Below, piece after piece: positions 36,483 to 44,412 of a stretch of DNA of 64,000 nucleotides. The notes beneath the pieces were generated by a model. It did no database searches, had not been told where the DNA came from, and saw only the letters and a list, made by a program, of their open reading frames with translations. The stretch is taken from assembly GCF_041380235.1 (NCBI RefSeq), contig NZ_JBGIYY010000006.1:156266-220265 (forward strand). Reading direction: 5' to 3'. This DNA is from Glaciecola sp041380235 (GTDB taxonomy: Bacteria > Pseudomonadota > Gammaproteobacteria > Enterobacterales > Alteromonadaceae). A program made the position numbers and the translations under genes. Within the stretch, counting starts at the first letter, position 1. Each line of letters opens with the position of its first letter.

Positions 36483-36578
36483 ATTAATGTTTAGAACTGA
36501 AATAGTGTTGGTTCGAATTAAAACAACAAACCCGCTCAAAAGCGGGTTTATATAATCGGGTCAGTTCCAAACATTAAT
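36483..36578. repeat. 96-bp inverted-repeat element with nested hairpin
   Basis: Arms 36483-36500 and 36561-36578 match as inverted repeats in 17 of 18 bases. Inside lies a perfect 9-bp stem (36528-36536 with 36541-36549, AAACCCGCT/AGCGGGTTT) with a 4-base loop. The right end GGGTCAGTTCCAAACATT recalls the ends of REP-like sequences tied to RAYT transposases, which is a memory-based comparison. The inner hairpin could also act as a weak terminator after the lipocalin remnant. Confidence 0.7.
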
Positions 36579-36610
36579 TAGATCGCACAACAGAGGTGTA
36601 AGTTGACAAT

Positions 36611-36692
36611 AAAGTATCATACTTTTATTTTTGTAAGTCACTGATTTTATTAGCCCACGACCTACAATAAAATAATTAAAGTATCATACTTT
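36611..36692. promoter_or_regulatory. Twin perfect palindromes AAAGTATCATACTTT
   Basis: Two identical 15-bp palindromes occur at 36611-36625 and 36678-36692, 67 bases apart centre to centre (about six helical turns). They look like paired operators for a dimeric repressor. The nearest downstream gene on the plus strand is the DUF4062-HTH-HAD gene, over 600 bases away, so the target is unclear. Confidence 0.5.
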
Positions 36693-37304
36693 TTTTCGTA
36701 CAAGATAATATGAGGAAAATTCTCAAACAAAAATGTGTCATACTAATCAAATTTATAACGATATATAACTGTAATAACGCAAGTTTTTAAAACTCAAATA
36801 TAAGACACTGTGTACAGTTTTTCGAATTTGATTTGCACTAAAGCAATATATTACCATTAACCTCGTCTTCAGAGTGATAATCGACTGAAATCGAGATGTT
36901 TTATAGCGTGAAAAGAAAACACGGCTCCAATAGTTTGCTATCGCCAATAAACTTCGAAAAACGATAGCAAGAACAACGGAGAATTGTCTAAGGTGTTAGT
37001 GGCGATTCAGACATTTAAATTTCACTTTGAATGTGTCTCTTTGTGGCGAACGAATAGTCGGAGGTTACTGATTGCTTTGTCATAATCAAGCATAATATGC
37101 CTCCTAACTAAGCAATAGATATTCTTCACTACCCCAACAACCCAAATAAGGCATTTCTTTCTAGCTTAAAAATTTAATGCTTTGTTAAATATTTTAGTTA
37201 TGATGTGTTTTCAGTGCGGCATGTGCAATGAATAAATCAACAACATAAATATAGTTTCTTTTGGCGCATGAAAACTAATATTTTCCACAATAAAGGAATT
37301 AATT

Positions 37305-38888
37305 ATGGCGAAACCTCGGATTTTTGTTAGCTCCACTTATGTTGACTTGAAAGATATAAGAGGTGAATTAGCTAGATTTATTGAAGAACACGGATATGAG
37401 CCTGTTGTATTTGAAAAAGACAGTGTACCTTTTGGTTTAAATGAAACGTTGGAGGAGTCCTGTTACGAAGAAGTAACAAAGTGCTCGATGGTTATACTGA
37501 TAATTAAAAGTAGGTTTGGATCTTCTTCAATGATGGCATCTGGTGATAAGAGACATTTCTCAATAACGAGAAATGAATATGCAACTGCGATTAGAGAGGG
37601 AATACCTGCCTTTGTTTTTATAGATATCAATACTTTTTCTGAGTATCAAACATATTCAAGCCAAGAAAATAGAAAAAGATTTGTCTTCAAACACATGGAA
37701 AATAAAAACTTAGCTCTGTTCATCGAGGAGGTATGTTCCGAGGGGAATATGCGTTTTATTTATCAATTTAATGATTTGGATTCCATCAAAGAGACATTGA
37801 AAAAGCAGTGGGCAGGTTTGTTCAATAAGTATTTAGAAAATGAAAAATCTTTTGCTCTAAGATCTCAAAGTGAGGTAGCAATAAATTCGTTTAAGCTATT
37901 TTTCTTTAGAAGGAATTTAGGAATATCTCAGAAAGAACTAGCGTCAAGGTCTCGTCTAAAAGAGAGAGAAATCCAAATACTTGAGGATGCTGGGCTGAAG
38001 AAGCGCCATATAAATATAGAAGATTTTGGGAAGGTTTCTCACAAACATGCTCAGTTAATAGCTGATGGACTTGGTTGTCACATTGGCAACATCCGAGCTG
38101 GATTACCAGATGATTTCCTCTCTCAATATCTAGCTTTTTACTTCAAGAACAAAGGGACTAGATCTAGAGCTGCTTTCAAAGGCACGCAAAAATTCATGGC
38201 TCTGACAAAGGTCGTCCTATTTGATTTTGATGGAACTCTAACTTGTCATAACGATGACATTACGACATGGGAAAGAATATGGCTAGAGTTAGGTTATGGT
38301 ATAGACGACTGCGGCGAACTGCATAGACAGTACAGTGCTTTAGAGATTACACATAAAGAGTGGTGTAAACTTACCGAAGATAAATTCAAAAAAAAGGGTT
38401 TAAAAAACAAAACGTTAGATAAAATAGCAGCAGATATAGAATTAGTTGCGGGGGCGGATCGGATAATAAAAGGACTTTATGAAAGTGGTGTTAAATTATA
38501 CGTTTTATCAGGCTCAATCAAATATATTATTAAACGAGTTCTCGGGGATTTATATCAGTACTTTGAAGAGGTAAAGGCGAACGATATAGTTTTTGGCCGT
38601 GACGGAAATATCATTAGAATTATAGGAACTAAATATGATTTTGAAGAGAAAGCTACATTTATTAAAAAATCTATTGCTGAAAATGATGCTCATCCAATGG
38701 AGGTATTTTTTGTAGGCAATTCCGTCAATGATGAATGGGCTCATGAATCAGGCGCTCAGACAATTTGCGTGAATCCACGAATGACAAATCCTTATCATCC
38801 GATACACTGGACACACTACATACCTAAAATGTCGAACTTCTCAGAAATTATCGCCGTAATGAACTTTGAAGAAGAGCTTGATATTTAG
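37305..38888 (+). CDS. DUF4062-HTH-HAD fusion protein
   Basis: The protein has 527 residues in three parts. Residues 4-100 are a DUF4062 domain (IFVSSTYVDLKDIRGELARFI, then VTKCSMVILIIKSRFGSS), a TIR-like fold found in NTPase-linked immune proteins. Residues about 190-262 form an XRE-like helix-turn-helix (LGISQKELASRSRLKEREIQILED). Residues 303-520 are a HAD phosphatase of the SerB kind: DFDGT with Asp307/Asp309, LSGS with Ser402, Lys449, and GNSVNDE with Asp476. All HAD motifs are intact. The start ATG follows AAAGGAA. The gene is AT-rich and stands alone beside an integrase scar. Function is unknown; a sensing or defence protein acting on a phosphorylated metabolite is inference. Confidence 0.85.
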   Translation: MAKPRIFVSSTYVDLKDIRGELARFIEEHGYEPVVFEKDSVPFGLNETLEESCYEEVTKCSMVILIIKSRFGSSSMMASGDKRHFSITRNEYATAIREGIPAFVFIDINTFSEYQTYSSQENRKRFVFKHMENKNLALFIEEVCSEGNMRFIYQFNDLDSIKETLKKQWAGLFNKYLENEKSFALRSQSEVAINSFKLFFFRRNLGISQKELASRSRLKEREIQILEDAGLKKRHINIEDFGKVSHKHAQLIADGLGCHIGNIRAGLPDDFLSQYLAFYFKNKGTRSRAAFKGTQKFMALTKVVLFDFDGTLTCHNDDITTWERIWLELGYGIDDCGELHRQYSALEITHKEWCKLTEDKFKKKGLKNKTLDKIAADIELVAGADRIIKGLYESGVKLYVLSGSIKYIIKRVLGDLYQYFEEVKANDIVFGRDGNIIRIIGTKYDFEEKATFIKKSIAENDAHPMEVFFVGNSVNDEWAHESGAQTICVNPRMTNPYHPIHWTHYIPKMSNFSEIIAVMNFEEELDI

Positions 38889-38991
38889 AAAGCTACAACC
38901 CTAACTGGTTTACAAGAGGCAATAGTGTAAATATATGTTAATTTAACTGATGCTCGCAAAGTAAGTGCTATAAACTCTGTGCATGACAGGG

Positions 38992-39675
38992 TTAAAGGAA
39001 GCAATATATTCCACGAAGATACCTCAACTCATATTTAACCCCATGCAAATCGCCACTGATTGAGGGACCCAAAAAAATTCCTTTTTCATCAACTGGATTC
39101 AATTCTCCTAGTCTGCCATGTTGATTTAACATCTGTAATGCCACTCGTTGTCCACTGCCTAATTTACGGCTAAAACTGAATCGCGTTTGCACTATGGTGT
39201 CATCAAAGTCATCATTTTGGTCTAGCTCATAGCCAACAATAATAGTAACTCGACCTCTATACCCATTTGAAAAATGCCATTCATTTCCCCAGTTGATTGC
39301 AAACTCTTCGGGTCGACTTCCTCGACGTGCCCTGAAATCAAACCGTAATCCACTCGACCAAATTTGATCATTTGCTCGTTTTCTAAAATTATAGAGAAGC
39401 TCAGCTCTAATAAAATCATACTCAAAACTTGTTTGATTGCGGTATTGAAGTACACCTCTCAATCTAAATGTATCGTTTAGAGCATGTTGATAATGTGCGC
39501 GATAGAGCCAGCTATCTTGTTGCAATTCATTCTCAGCAAAGGATATGGCTGATCTAAATTGAAAGCTTCGATCAGTAGGATCTACATTCGGCCCCATAAC
39601 ACCAGAGATATTGGCACTTACAAAAGTCGAAAAACAACAAATAAATATCGGTAATAAAAATAATCTAGCTTTCAT
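38992..39675 (-). CDS. Putative outer-membrane beta-barrel protein, 227 aa
   Basis: I cannot name this family. A signal peptide (MKARLFLLPIFICCFSTFVSA) precedes about 205 residues of alternating short amphipathic strands rich in Tyr, Phe, Arg and Asn (YRAHYQHALNDTFRLRGVLQYRN, RAELLYNFRKR, LRFDFRARRG, GRVTIIVGYEL), typical of an 8- to 10-strand barrel. It ends IYCFL rather than with a terminal aromatic residue. It sits downstream of the GlcNAc operon on the same strand, separated by 262 bases. Confidence 0.65.
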   Translation of the reverse strand: MKARLFLLPIFICCFSTFVSANISGVMGPNVDPTDRSFQFRSAISFAENELQQDSWLYRAHYQHALNDTFRLRGVLQYRNQTSFEYDFIRAELLYNFRKRANDQIWSSGLRFDFRARRGSRPEEFAINWGNEWHFSNGYRGRVTIIVGYELDQNDDFDDTIVQTRFSFSRKLGSGQRVALQMLNQHGRLGELNPVDEKGIFLGPSISGDLHGVKYELRYLRGIYCFL

Positions 39676-39891
39676 ATGCGTGTATTCCTTAGCAAATATC
39701 CTCCAGTGATAAAATTGATTTTGATAGCAATGAGTCGTTGAAATAAAAAGAGGACATGTGATTCCCTTGAGGGCTCAAAAGAGTGTTGGTATACACCGAC
39801 GCCTGCTTTAACTTCCTAAAGGCCGATATAAATTTCTCTTGCTACTTCAAGCCCGTAAGACATTAACAAATTAATTGATGCGGTGGCTCTA

Positions 39892-39933
39892 TTTTTAGTT
39901 ACTCATCAGCGCAAGTTGATGAATAACTAAAAA
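39892..39933. other. Long hairpin at the 3' end of the GlcNAc operon
   Basis: Arms 39892-39908 and 39917-39933 pair over 17 bases with one mismatch (TTTTTAGTTA-type outer part, TCATCA/TGATGA inner part). It ends five bases past the permease stop. Neither strand has a T-run after the stem, so it may protect the mRNA end rather than terminate alone. Confidence 0.6.
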
Positions 39934-39937
39934 TTCA

Positions 39938-41251
39938 TTATCGCCAGCGTCTAACCTTGTGGCCGACCAACGCATAAAATAGGGTAAATAAATAGCAGGG
40001 AAGTCCAATGATATAGGCTACTTGAAGGTCATTCGCTTGATGTGAGATTTTTCCAAAAACCAATGGCAAAATCGCACCACCTGAAATACCCATGATGAGC
40101 AGAGCAGAGCCTTGTGCCGTATATTTTCCAAGTCCCTTCAAGGCAAGAGGCCACACTGATGGCCATACCAAGGCATGAGCCAACCCCATCAAGGCAACAA
40201 ACGTAATTGGGTTAGGCAGTACTTGAAGTCCTGACCATCCCCATAAGAAGTCAGCTACACTTGTTGACGCTTCAGATGACATCATGATCCCCAAAATGCA
40301 CAGACAACCCGCAATGGAAGAGCCTATTAGCGCTTTTTCTTGGGAGAGAAATTTTGGGATACATATCACACCAATTGTGTAACCAATGACCATAAAAAAC
40401 ATGGTATATGAGGTTAAACCTGCAAAATTATCGACATTCAGCTTAGCTCCGTATAATCCGATTGTGTCACCGGCAATGACCTCTACGCCAACATAAGCAA
40501 AAAGTGCTATCGCGCCCAAAATGGTTTGAGGAAATTGTAATATTGACGACTTGGTTTTAGATTCAGCATCGCCTTCTTCCTCCATATCAATATCCGGCAG
40601 CGGCGAAAATTTTACAAGTGCAACCATTGCGCATAGAACAATCGCCATTAACAGATAGGGAACTATTAGTTGATTTGCTAGTTCGTTGGTTAATTGACTA
40701 AGCTCACTAGCATTTAAAGTCGACAAGTGATTTCTTGAAATATCACCCATATCTGCCAATATCATTGCGGTGAATACTATCGGAACAATTACACCAGCTC
40801 CTTTGTTGATGATCCCCATAACACTTATCCGCATCGCTGCACTCTTCACTGGCCCCAAATAGACGATGTAAGGGTTGGATGCCGTTTGCAGTATTGTCAG
40901 CCCAGTCCCTAATACAAAAAGCGCGACCAAAAATACGAAGTAGTTTTCAGAGATAGCGGCTGGGATATGCATCAAAGAACCGATGACCATAATGGCTAAA
41001 CCTATCGCCATCCCATTTTTGAGACCTGTCTTTTTAAGAATGAGGGACATGGGAAACGCCATCACCGTGTATGCAATATAAAAAGCAAAGGTAACGAAAA
41101 GTGCCTGGAATTCAGTCAACTGACAGATAACCTGTAAAAATGGAATGAGCGAGCCGTTCAACCACGTCACAAAACCAAATATAAAAAATAATATACCGAT
41201 GATAGTCATTGATATAAATGTTTGAGATTTGTTTGAAGTAAGCTCTGTCAT
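39938..41251 (-). CDS. nagP: NagP-like GlcNAc permease (MFS)
   Basis: This is a 437-residue inner-membrane transporter of the FucP/GluP-type major facilitator group with twelve helices. Landmarks are FFIFGFVTWLNGSLIPFLQ, LTILQTASNPYIVYLGP, FAYVGVEVIAGDTIGLYG and ALVWPSVWPLALKGLGKYTAQGSALLIMGISGGAI. Its place as last gene of the GlcNAc catabolic operon, 15 bases after nagA, points to GlcNAc uptake by proton symport, as assigned for NagP in Shewanella and relatives. The protein does not phosphorylate its substrate, which fits the presence of a separate kinase. Confidence 0.9.
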   Translation of the reverse strand: MTELTSNKSQTFISMTIIGILFFIFGFVTWLNGSLIPFLQVICQLTEFQALFVTFAFYIAYTVMAFPMSLILKKTGLKNGMAIGLAIMVIGSLMHIPAAISENYFVFLVALFVLGTGLTILQTASNPYIVYLGPVKSAAMRISVMGIINKGAGVIVPIVFTAMILADMGDISRNHLSTLNASELSQLTNELANQLIVPYLLMAIVLCAMVALVKFSPLPDIDMEEEGDAESKTKSSILQFPQTILGAIALFAYVGVEVIAGDTIGLYGAKLNVDNFAGLTSYTMFFMVIGYTIGVICIPKFLSQEKALIGSSIAGCLCILGIMMSSEASTSVADFLWGWSGLQVLPNPITFVALMGLAHALVWPSVWPLALKGLGKYTAQGSALLIMGISGGAILPLVFGKISHQANDLQVAYIIGLPCYLFTLFYALVGHKVRRWR

Positions 41252-41266
41252 TGATAACTAACCCTT

Positions 41267-42445
41267 TTATTTATGTGAGTATACTGAATGGCGGCCATAT
41301 ACACATTGCCCCTCAATCCATGTTGATTTAACACAAAAATCATTGTCCAATTGAATGAAGTTTGCAGGTTTACCAGCTTTTAATAAGGCCAATGGAGATA
41401 TTGGAAGACGTGTCGACAATAAGTAACTTAGCGGATAAAGACTGCCCATTCGAATTGCTTCAGACTCTTCAACCCCCAAAGTTTTTATGCAGTTTCTGAC
41501 TGCTGTAGCCATATCGAGAACCGAACCCGCCAACTCACCTGTGGATGATGTTAACTTTCCATGATTATTGGTTACTGTGCGGCCAAAAAATTCAAATTCT
41601 TTCATTGCTGAGCCAACTGGCGGCATAGCATCTGTAACAAGGAAAATGCCCCCTCTCGGCTTTATCTTGAGTGCAAGTTTACAACTAGCTTCGCTGACGT
41701 GAAGCCCGTCTACTATGAGTCCGCATTGGGCCCTATCATTTAACAAAGCACACCCTGCAACCCCGGCATGTCTAGCGTTTATACCAGACATTGCATTGAA
41801 TAAATGCGTAAATCCTGTGGCACCCGCTTTTAATCCTTTATCAGCGCATTCAAACGTAGCATTACTGTGACCAATACAGACGTGAACTCCTAATGATACT
41901 AATTTTTGGATATCTTCGGCACTTACAGCCTCTGGAGCAAGTGTGACCAGAATATGACCAATATCGGTTCTCTCAAATATTTGCCATTCTTCCTCTGAAA
42001 TAGGCCGAATGAATTCTTTGCTATGTGCGCCCTTTTTAGCGATGGAAATGTGTGGCCCTTCAAAGTGAATACCGACTATACCGAGATTTTTATTGGCAAT
42101 AGCGAGGCCGACAGCATCCGCTGCCTCACTCATTACATCTACGTTGTCTGTTATGACCGTCGGTAACATTGCCGTAGTGCCAAACTGTGAATGCGCAGCC
42201 ATCATTTTTTGGAGGCTATCTATAGTTGGGGCAGCATTAAATAGTACACCTCCCCCTCCATTGACTTGTAAATCAACAAAACCAGGGGCGACCAAGTCCT
42301 CAAGCACGATGTCACAGCTCAAATTTTCCCAGTGTAGATCAATAATCAATCCGTCTCTAATAGACATTACAACATCATGGTGATAATCGACGCCGTCGAA
42401 AAGATATTTTGATAACACTTTCACACTGCCGTCGTTTGACTTCAT
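41267..42445 (-). CDS. nagA: N-acetylglucosamine-6-phosphate deacetylase
   Basis: This is a 392-residue amidohydrolase that turns GlcNAc-6-phosphate into glucosamine-6-phosphate and acetate. It shows the metal and substrate motifs: LVAPGFVDLQVNGGGG, HFEGPHIS, CIGHSNA, GFTHLFNAMS with the variable loop INARHAGVAG, GLIVDGLHVS, and LVTDAMPPVG with the catalytic Asp. The ATG overlaps the stop of nagB-II by four bases, showing coupled translation. Cytoplasmic. Confidence 0.95.
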   Translation of the reverse strand: MKSNDGSVKVLSKYLFDGVDYHHDVVMSIRDGLIIDLHWENLSCDIVLEDLVAPGFVDLQVNGGGGVLFNAAPTIDSLQKMMAAHSQFGTTAMLPTVITDNVDVMSEAADAVGLAIANKNLGIVGIHFEGPHISIAKKGAHSKEFIRPISEEEWQIFERTDIGHILVTLAPEAVSAEDIQKLVSLGVHVCIGHSNATFECADKGLKAGATGFTHLFNAMSGINARHAGVAGCALLNDRAQCGLIVDGLHVSEASCKLALKIKPRGGIFLVTDAMPPVGSAMKEFEFFGRTVTNNHGKLTSSTGELAGSVLDMATAVRNCIKTLGVEESEAIRMGSLYPLSYLLSTRLPISPLALLKAGKPANFIQLDNDFCVKSTWIEGQCVYGRHSVYSHK

Positions 42446-43440
42446 AGCGTTTGCGTTACCTTGTTTAGTCCTTTTGGTGTATCCGGATGAAAACCCCTAG
42501 CAATAGACACATCTGCTATATCGATATAAAAGCGTTGTAAAATCAGTAATGGAGAAAGTCTGGCGTGAACATCGATACCTGCTTGGTCTAAATAAATTAT
42601 GCGTGTATCTCGTTTCATGAGCTCATAAATTTGTCCTCGGTGAAAACCTTTGCTTTCATCTTCAACAATACAGTTCAATACTGTTAGCCCGTTCTCCGCT
42701 AATGTTATTGGCCCATGAGGAAACTCTGCGCTGCTAAAAGCCTCGGCGTAAATACTGCACACTTCTTTTAATTTTAATGCGATTTCTTTCGCGATTGAAA
42801 ACCCCAATCCACGACTTAAGACAATCATGTTAGTAGTCTGAGCGAAATCGCTGGGCATGAGTTGAGTACCACTATTAATGACTCGTGTTAGTGCATTTGG
42901 CAATTCAAGTAATGCAGCATACAGGGCTCTATTTTCTGTCCATACAGAGACTAGGTGAATGATTGCGGACAAAGTCGCTAAGAAACTCTTCGTAGCCGCT
43001 ACTGCAACTTCTTTTCCTGCCCCTAATGGAATAACTTCATCGACTATTTCTACTAACGGAGAGTTGACCTCATTTACTAGCGCCACACAATATGCACCCC
43101 CGGCTTTCGCCATCCTCGCTTGGGCAATGATGTCTGGGCTGCGACCTGATTGAGAAATGACGATAACTAAGGCAGACTCAAGTTTGAGTTGTTTTTTATA
43201 TACACTGGATATAGACGGGGCGGCAGATGACGTTGGAATACCACTCTCTAGCTCAATGAGATATTTAGCAAAAACACCCGCATGATCAGAGGAGCCTCTG
43301 CCAATGATCATCACCATTTTAGGCTCAATAAAACGCAGATGTTTAGCAACCTTGTTGACGACATCATTATTCATTTTAATTTGAGCGGCTATAAGCTCAG
43401 GAGTCTCCCTCGCTTCTTTTTCCATAATTGTATTGGTCAT
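42442..43440 (-). CDS. nagB-II: SIS-domain glucosamine-6-phosphate deaminase
   Basis: The protein has 332 residues and two SIS (sugar isomerase) domains: IIGRGSSDHAGVFAKYLIE and ISQSGRSPDIIAQA in the first, VLSRGLGFSIAKEIALKLKEVCSIYAEAFSSAEFPHGPI in the second. This is the NagB-II type, unrelated to E. coli NagB, which converts glucosamine-6-phosphate to fructose-6-phosphate and ammonia. It lacks the glutaminase half of GlmS. Gene order between nagK and nagA confirms the role. The start ATG follows AAGGGAG. Confidence 0.92.
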   Translation of the reverse strand: MTNTIMEKEARETPELIAAQIKMNNDVVNKVAKHLRFIEPKMVMIIGRGSSDHAGVFAKYLIELESGIPTSSAAPSISSVYKKQLKLESALVIVISQSGRSPDIIAQARMAKAGGAYCVALVNEVNSPLVEIVDEVIPLGAGKEVAVAATKSFLATLSAIIHLVSVWTENRALYAALLELPNALTRVINSGTQLMPSDFAQTTNMIVLSRGLGFSIAKEIALKLKEVCSIYAEAFSSAEFPHGPITLAENGLTVLNCIVEDESKGFHRGQIYELMKRDTRIIYLDQAGIDVHARLSPLLILQRFYIDIADVSIARGFHPDTPKGLNKVTQTL

Positions 43441-43455
43441 AAATCTCCCTTAATG

Positions 43456-44412
43456 CTAACTGTTCGCAGCTTCATAGCGAAGTTGAGATGCGAGTTTTTG
43501 ACGTGCGTAAATAACTGCTCCCACCTCTGGTGGAGACAATGCTGGAGTCAGTTTTTCTTGTAAGTTTTTGTCTAGATAGGGAGTAATTGTTTCTGAAAGT
43601 CCACCAAGCAATGATATGCGGGCTGATGTTGGATGATTAAGTAACTTAGCCATATGATTAATGTAATCACTGCCTTCCTTGACGATAGCGATTGCAATAG
43701 CGTCATCTTCTTTGAGGGCAGAAAATACCGCCCTTGCAACGCTAGCAAACAGTGATGAAGGTTTTGATGCTACCTTCTCCACAATGCCTTGGGAGTCATC
43801 TACGTCCAGTATTTTAAAGACATACTGACTAATTGCCGTCTCGGGACCTATTTTATCTAATGACAAGAGTGTTGCTTCGACCGCTTTGAGTCCAAACCAT
43901 GCTCCGCTTCCCTTATCTCCCTGGGGAAATCCATGTGCACCAACTATCTTTGATTTCCCATTTGCATAAGAATATCCGCACGAGCCCGTGCCAGTAACAA
44001 TGACAGCCCCATCTTTACCCGAATGGGCTCCCAAGCATGCAATCAATAAATCGGTAGTGATGAACGTCGACTTAAATGGAGATTTCCATTTGGTCATTTC
44101 TTCACACAGCAACGGTATATTTACGCCAGCTAACCCAATGCCAGCGATAATATCTTCAAGCGCTAAATCTATTAATTTGTGATCACGAGATCTTGCTGTA
44201 TTCAATGCCTCGCTTGCACATTCAACAATAGATGCTTGTGCTTGTTCTACTCCGTATACTGGATTACCAGAGCCTGATACCCCCACCCCTAAAATTTGAT
44301 TATTTCGGTCCATTAAGACCGCTTTACATTTTGTGCCACCGCCATCAATACCTATAATAAATGGCCCTTCGATTGATAACTTATTTTGTTGAACAAGTTG
44401 TTCTGAAATCAT
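43456..44412 (-). CDS. nagK: GlcNAc kinase, BadF/BadG ATPase family
   Basis: This is a 318-residue ASKHA-fold kinase. Visible are the phosphate-1 loop IIGIDGGGTKCKAVL, the TTDLLIACLGAH segment with an acidic base, the GTGSCGY phosphate-2 loop and GFPQGDKGSGAW. It would phosphorylate incoming GlcNAc at O6 with ATP. Its ATG overlaps the stop of the glycosidase gene by four bases (ATGA), and it is followed 15 bases later by nagB-II. Cytoplasmic. Confidence 0.92.
   Translation of the reverse strand: MISEQLVQQNKLSIEGPFIIGIDGGGTKCKAVLMDRNNQILGVGVSGSGNPVYGVEQAQASIVECASEALNTARSRDHKLIDLALEDIIAGIGLAGVNIPLLCEEMTKWKSPFKSTFITTDLLIACLGAHSGKDGAVIVTGTGSCGYSYANGKSKIVGAHGFPQGDKGSGAWFGLKAVEATLLSLDKIGPETAISQYVFKILDVDDSQGIVEKVASKPSSLFASVARAVFSALKEDDAIAIAIVKEGSDYINHMAKLLNHPTSARISLLGGLSETITPYLDKNLQEKLTPALSPPEVGAVIYARQKLASQLRYEAANS

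Larger units (their letters stand above)
36464..37304. other. AT-rich non-coding region, 841 bp, with several palindromes
   Basis: No credible gene is seen on either strand; a 64-codon minus frame (36753-36947) has no ribosome site or family resemblance. The region carries a 96-bp inverted-repeat element, twin 15-bp palindromes and a further 9-bp stem (36935-36943 with 36962-36970, TTGCTATCG/CGATAGCAA). It may contain the promoter of the DUF4062 fusion gene or a small RNA. Confidence 0.6.

Noticed and set aside
36505..36550. tRNA-like GGTTCGAAT followed by a hairpin
   Set aside because: The T-loop-like string has no matching acceptor, D or anticodon stems nearby.
36753..36947. 64-codon minus frame in the AT-rich gap
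   Set aside because: Composition looks random and there is no start signal or family match.
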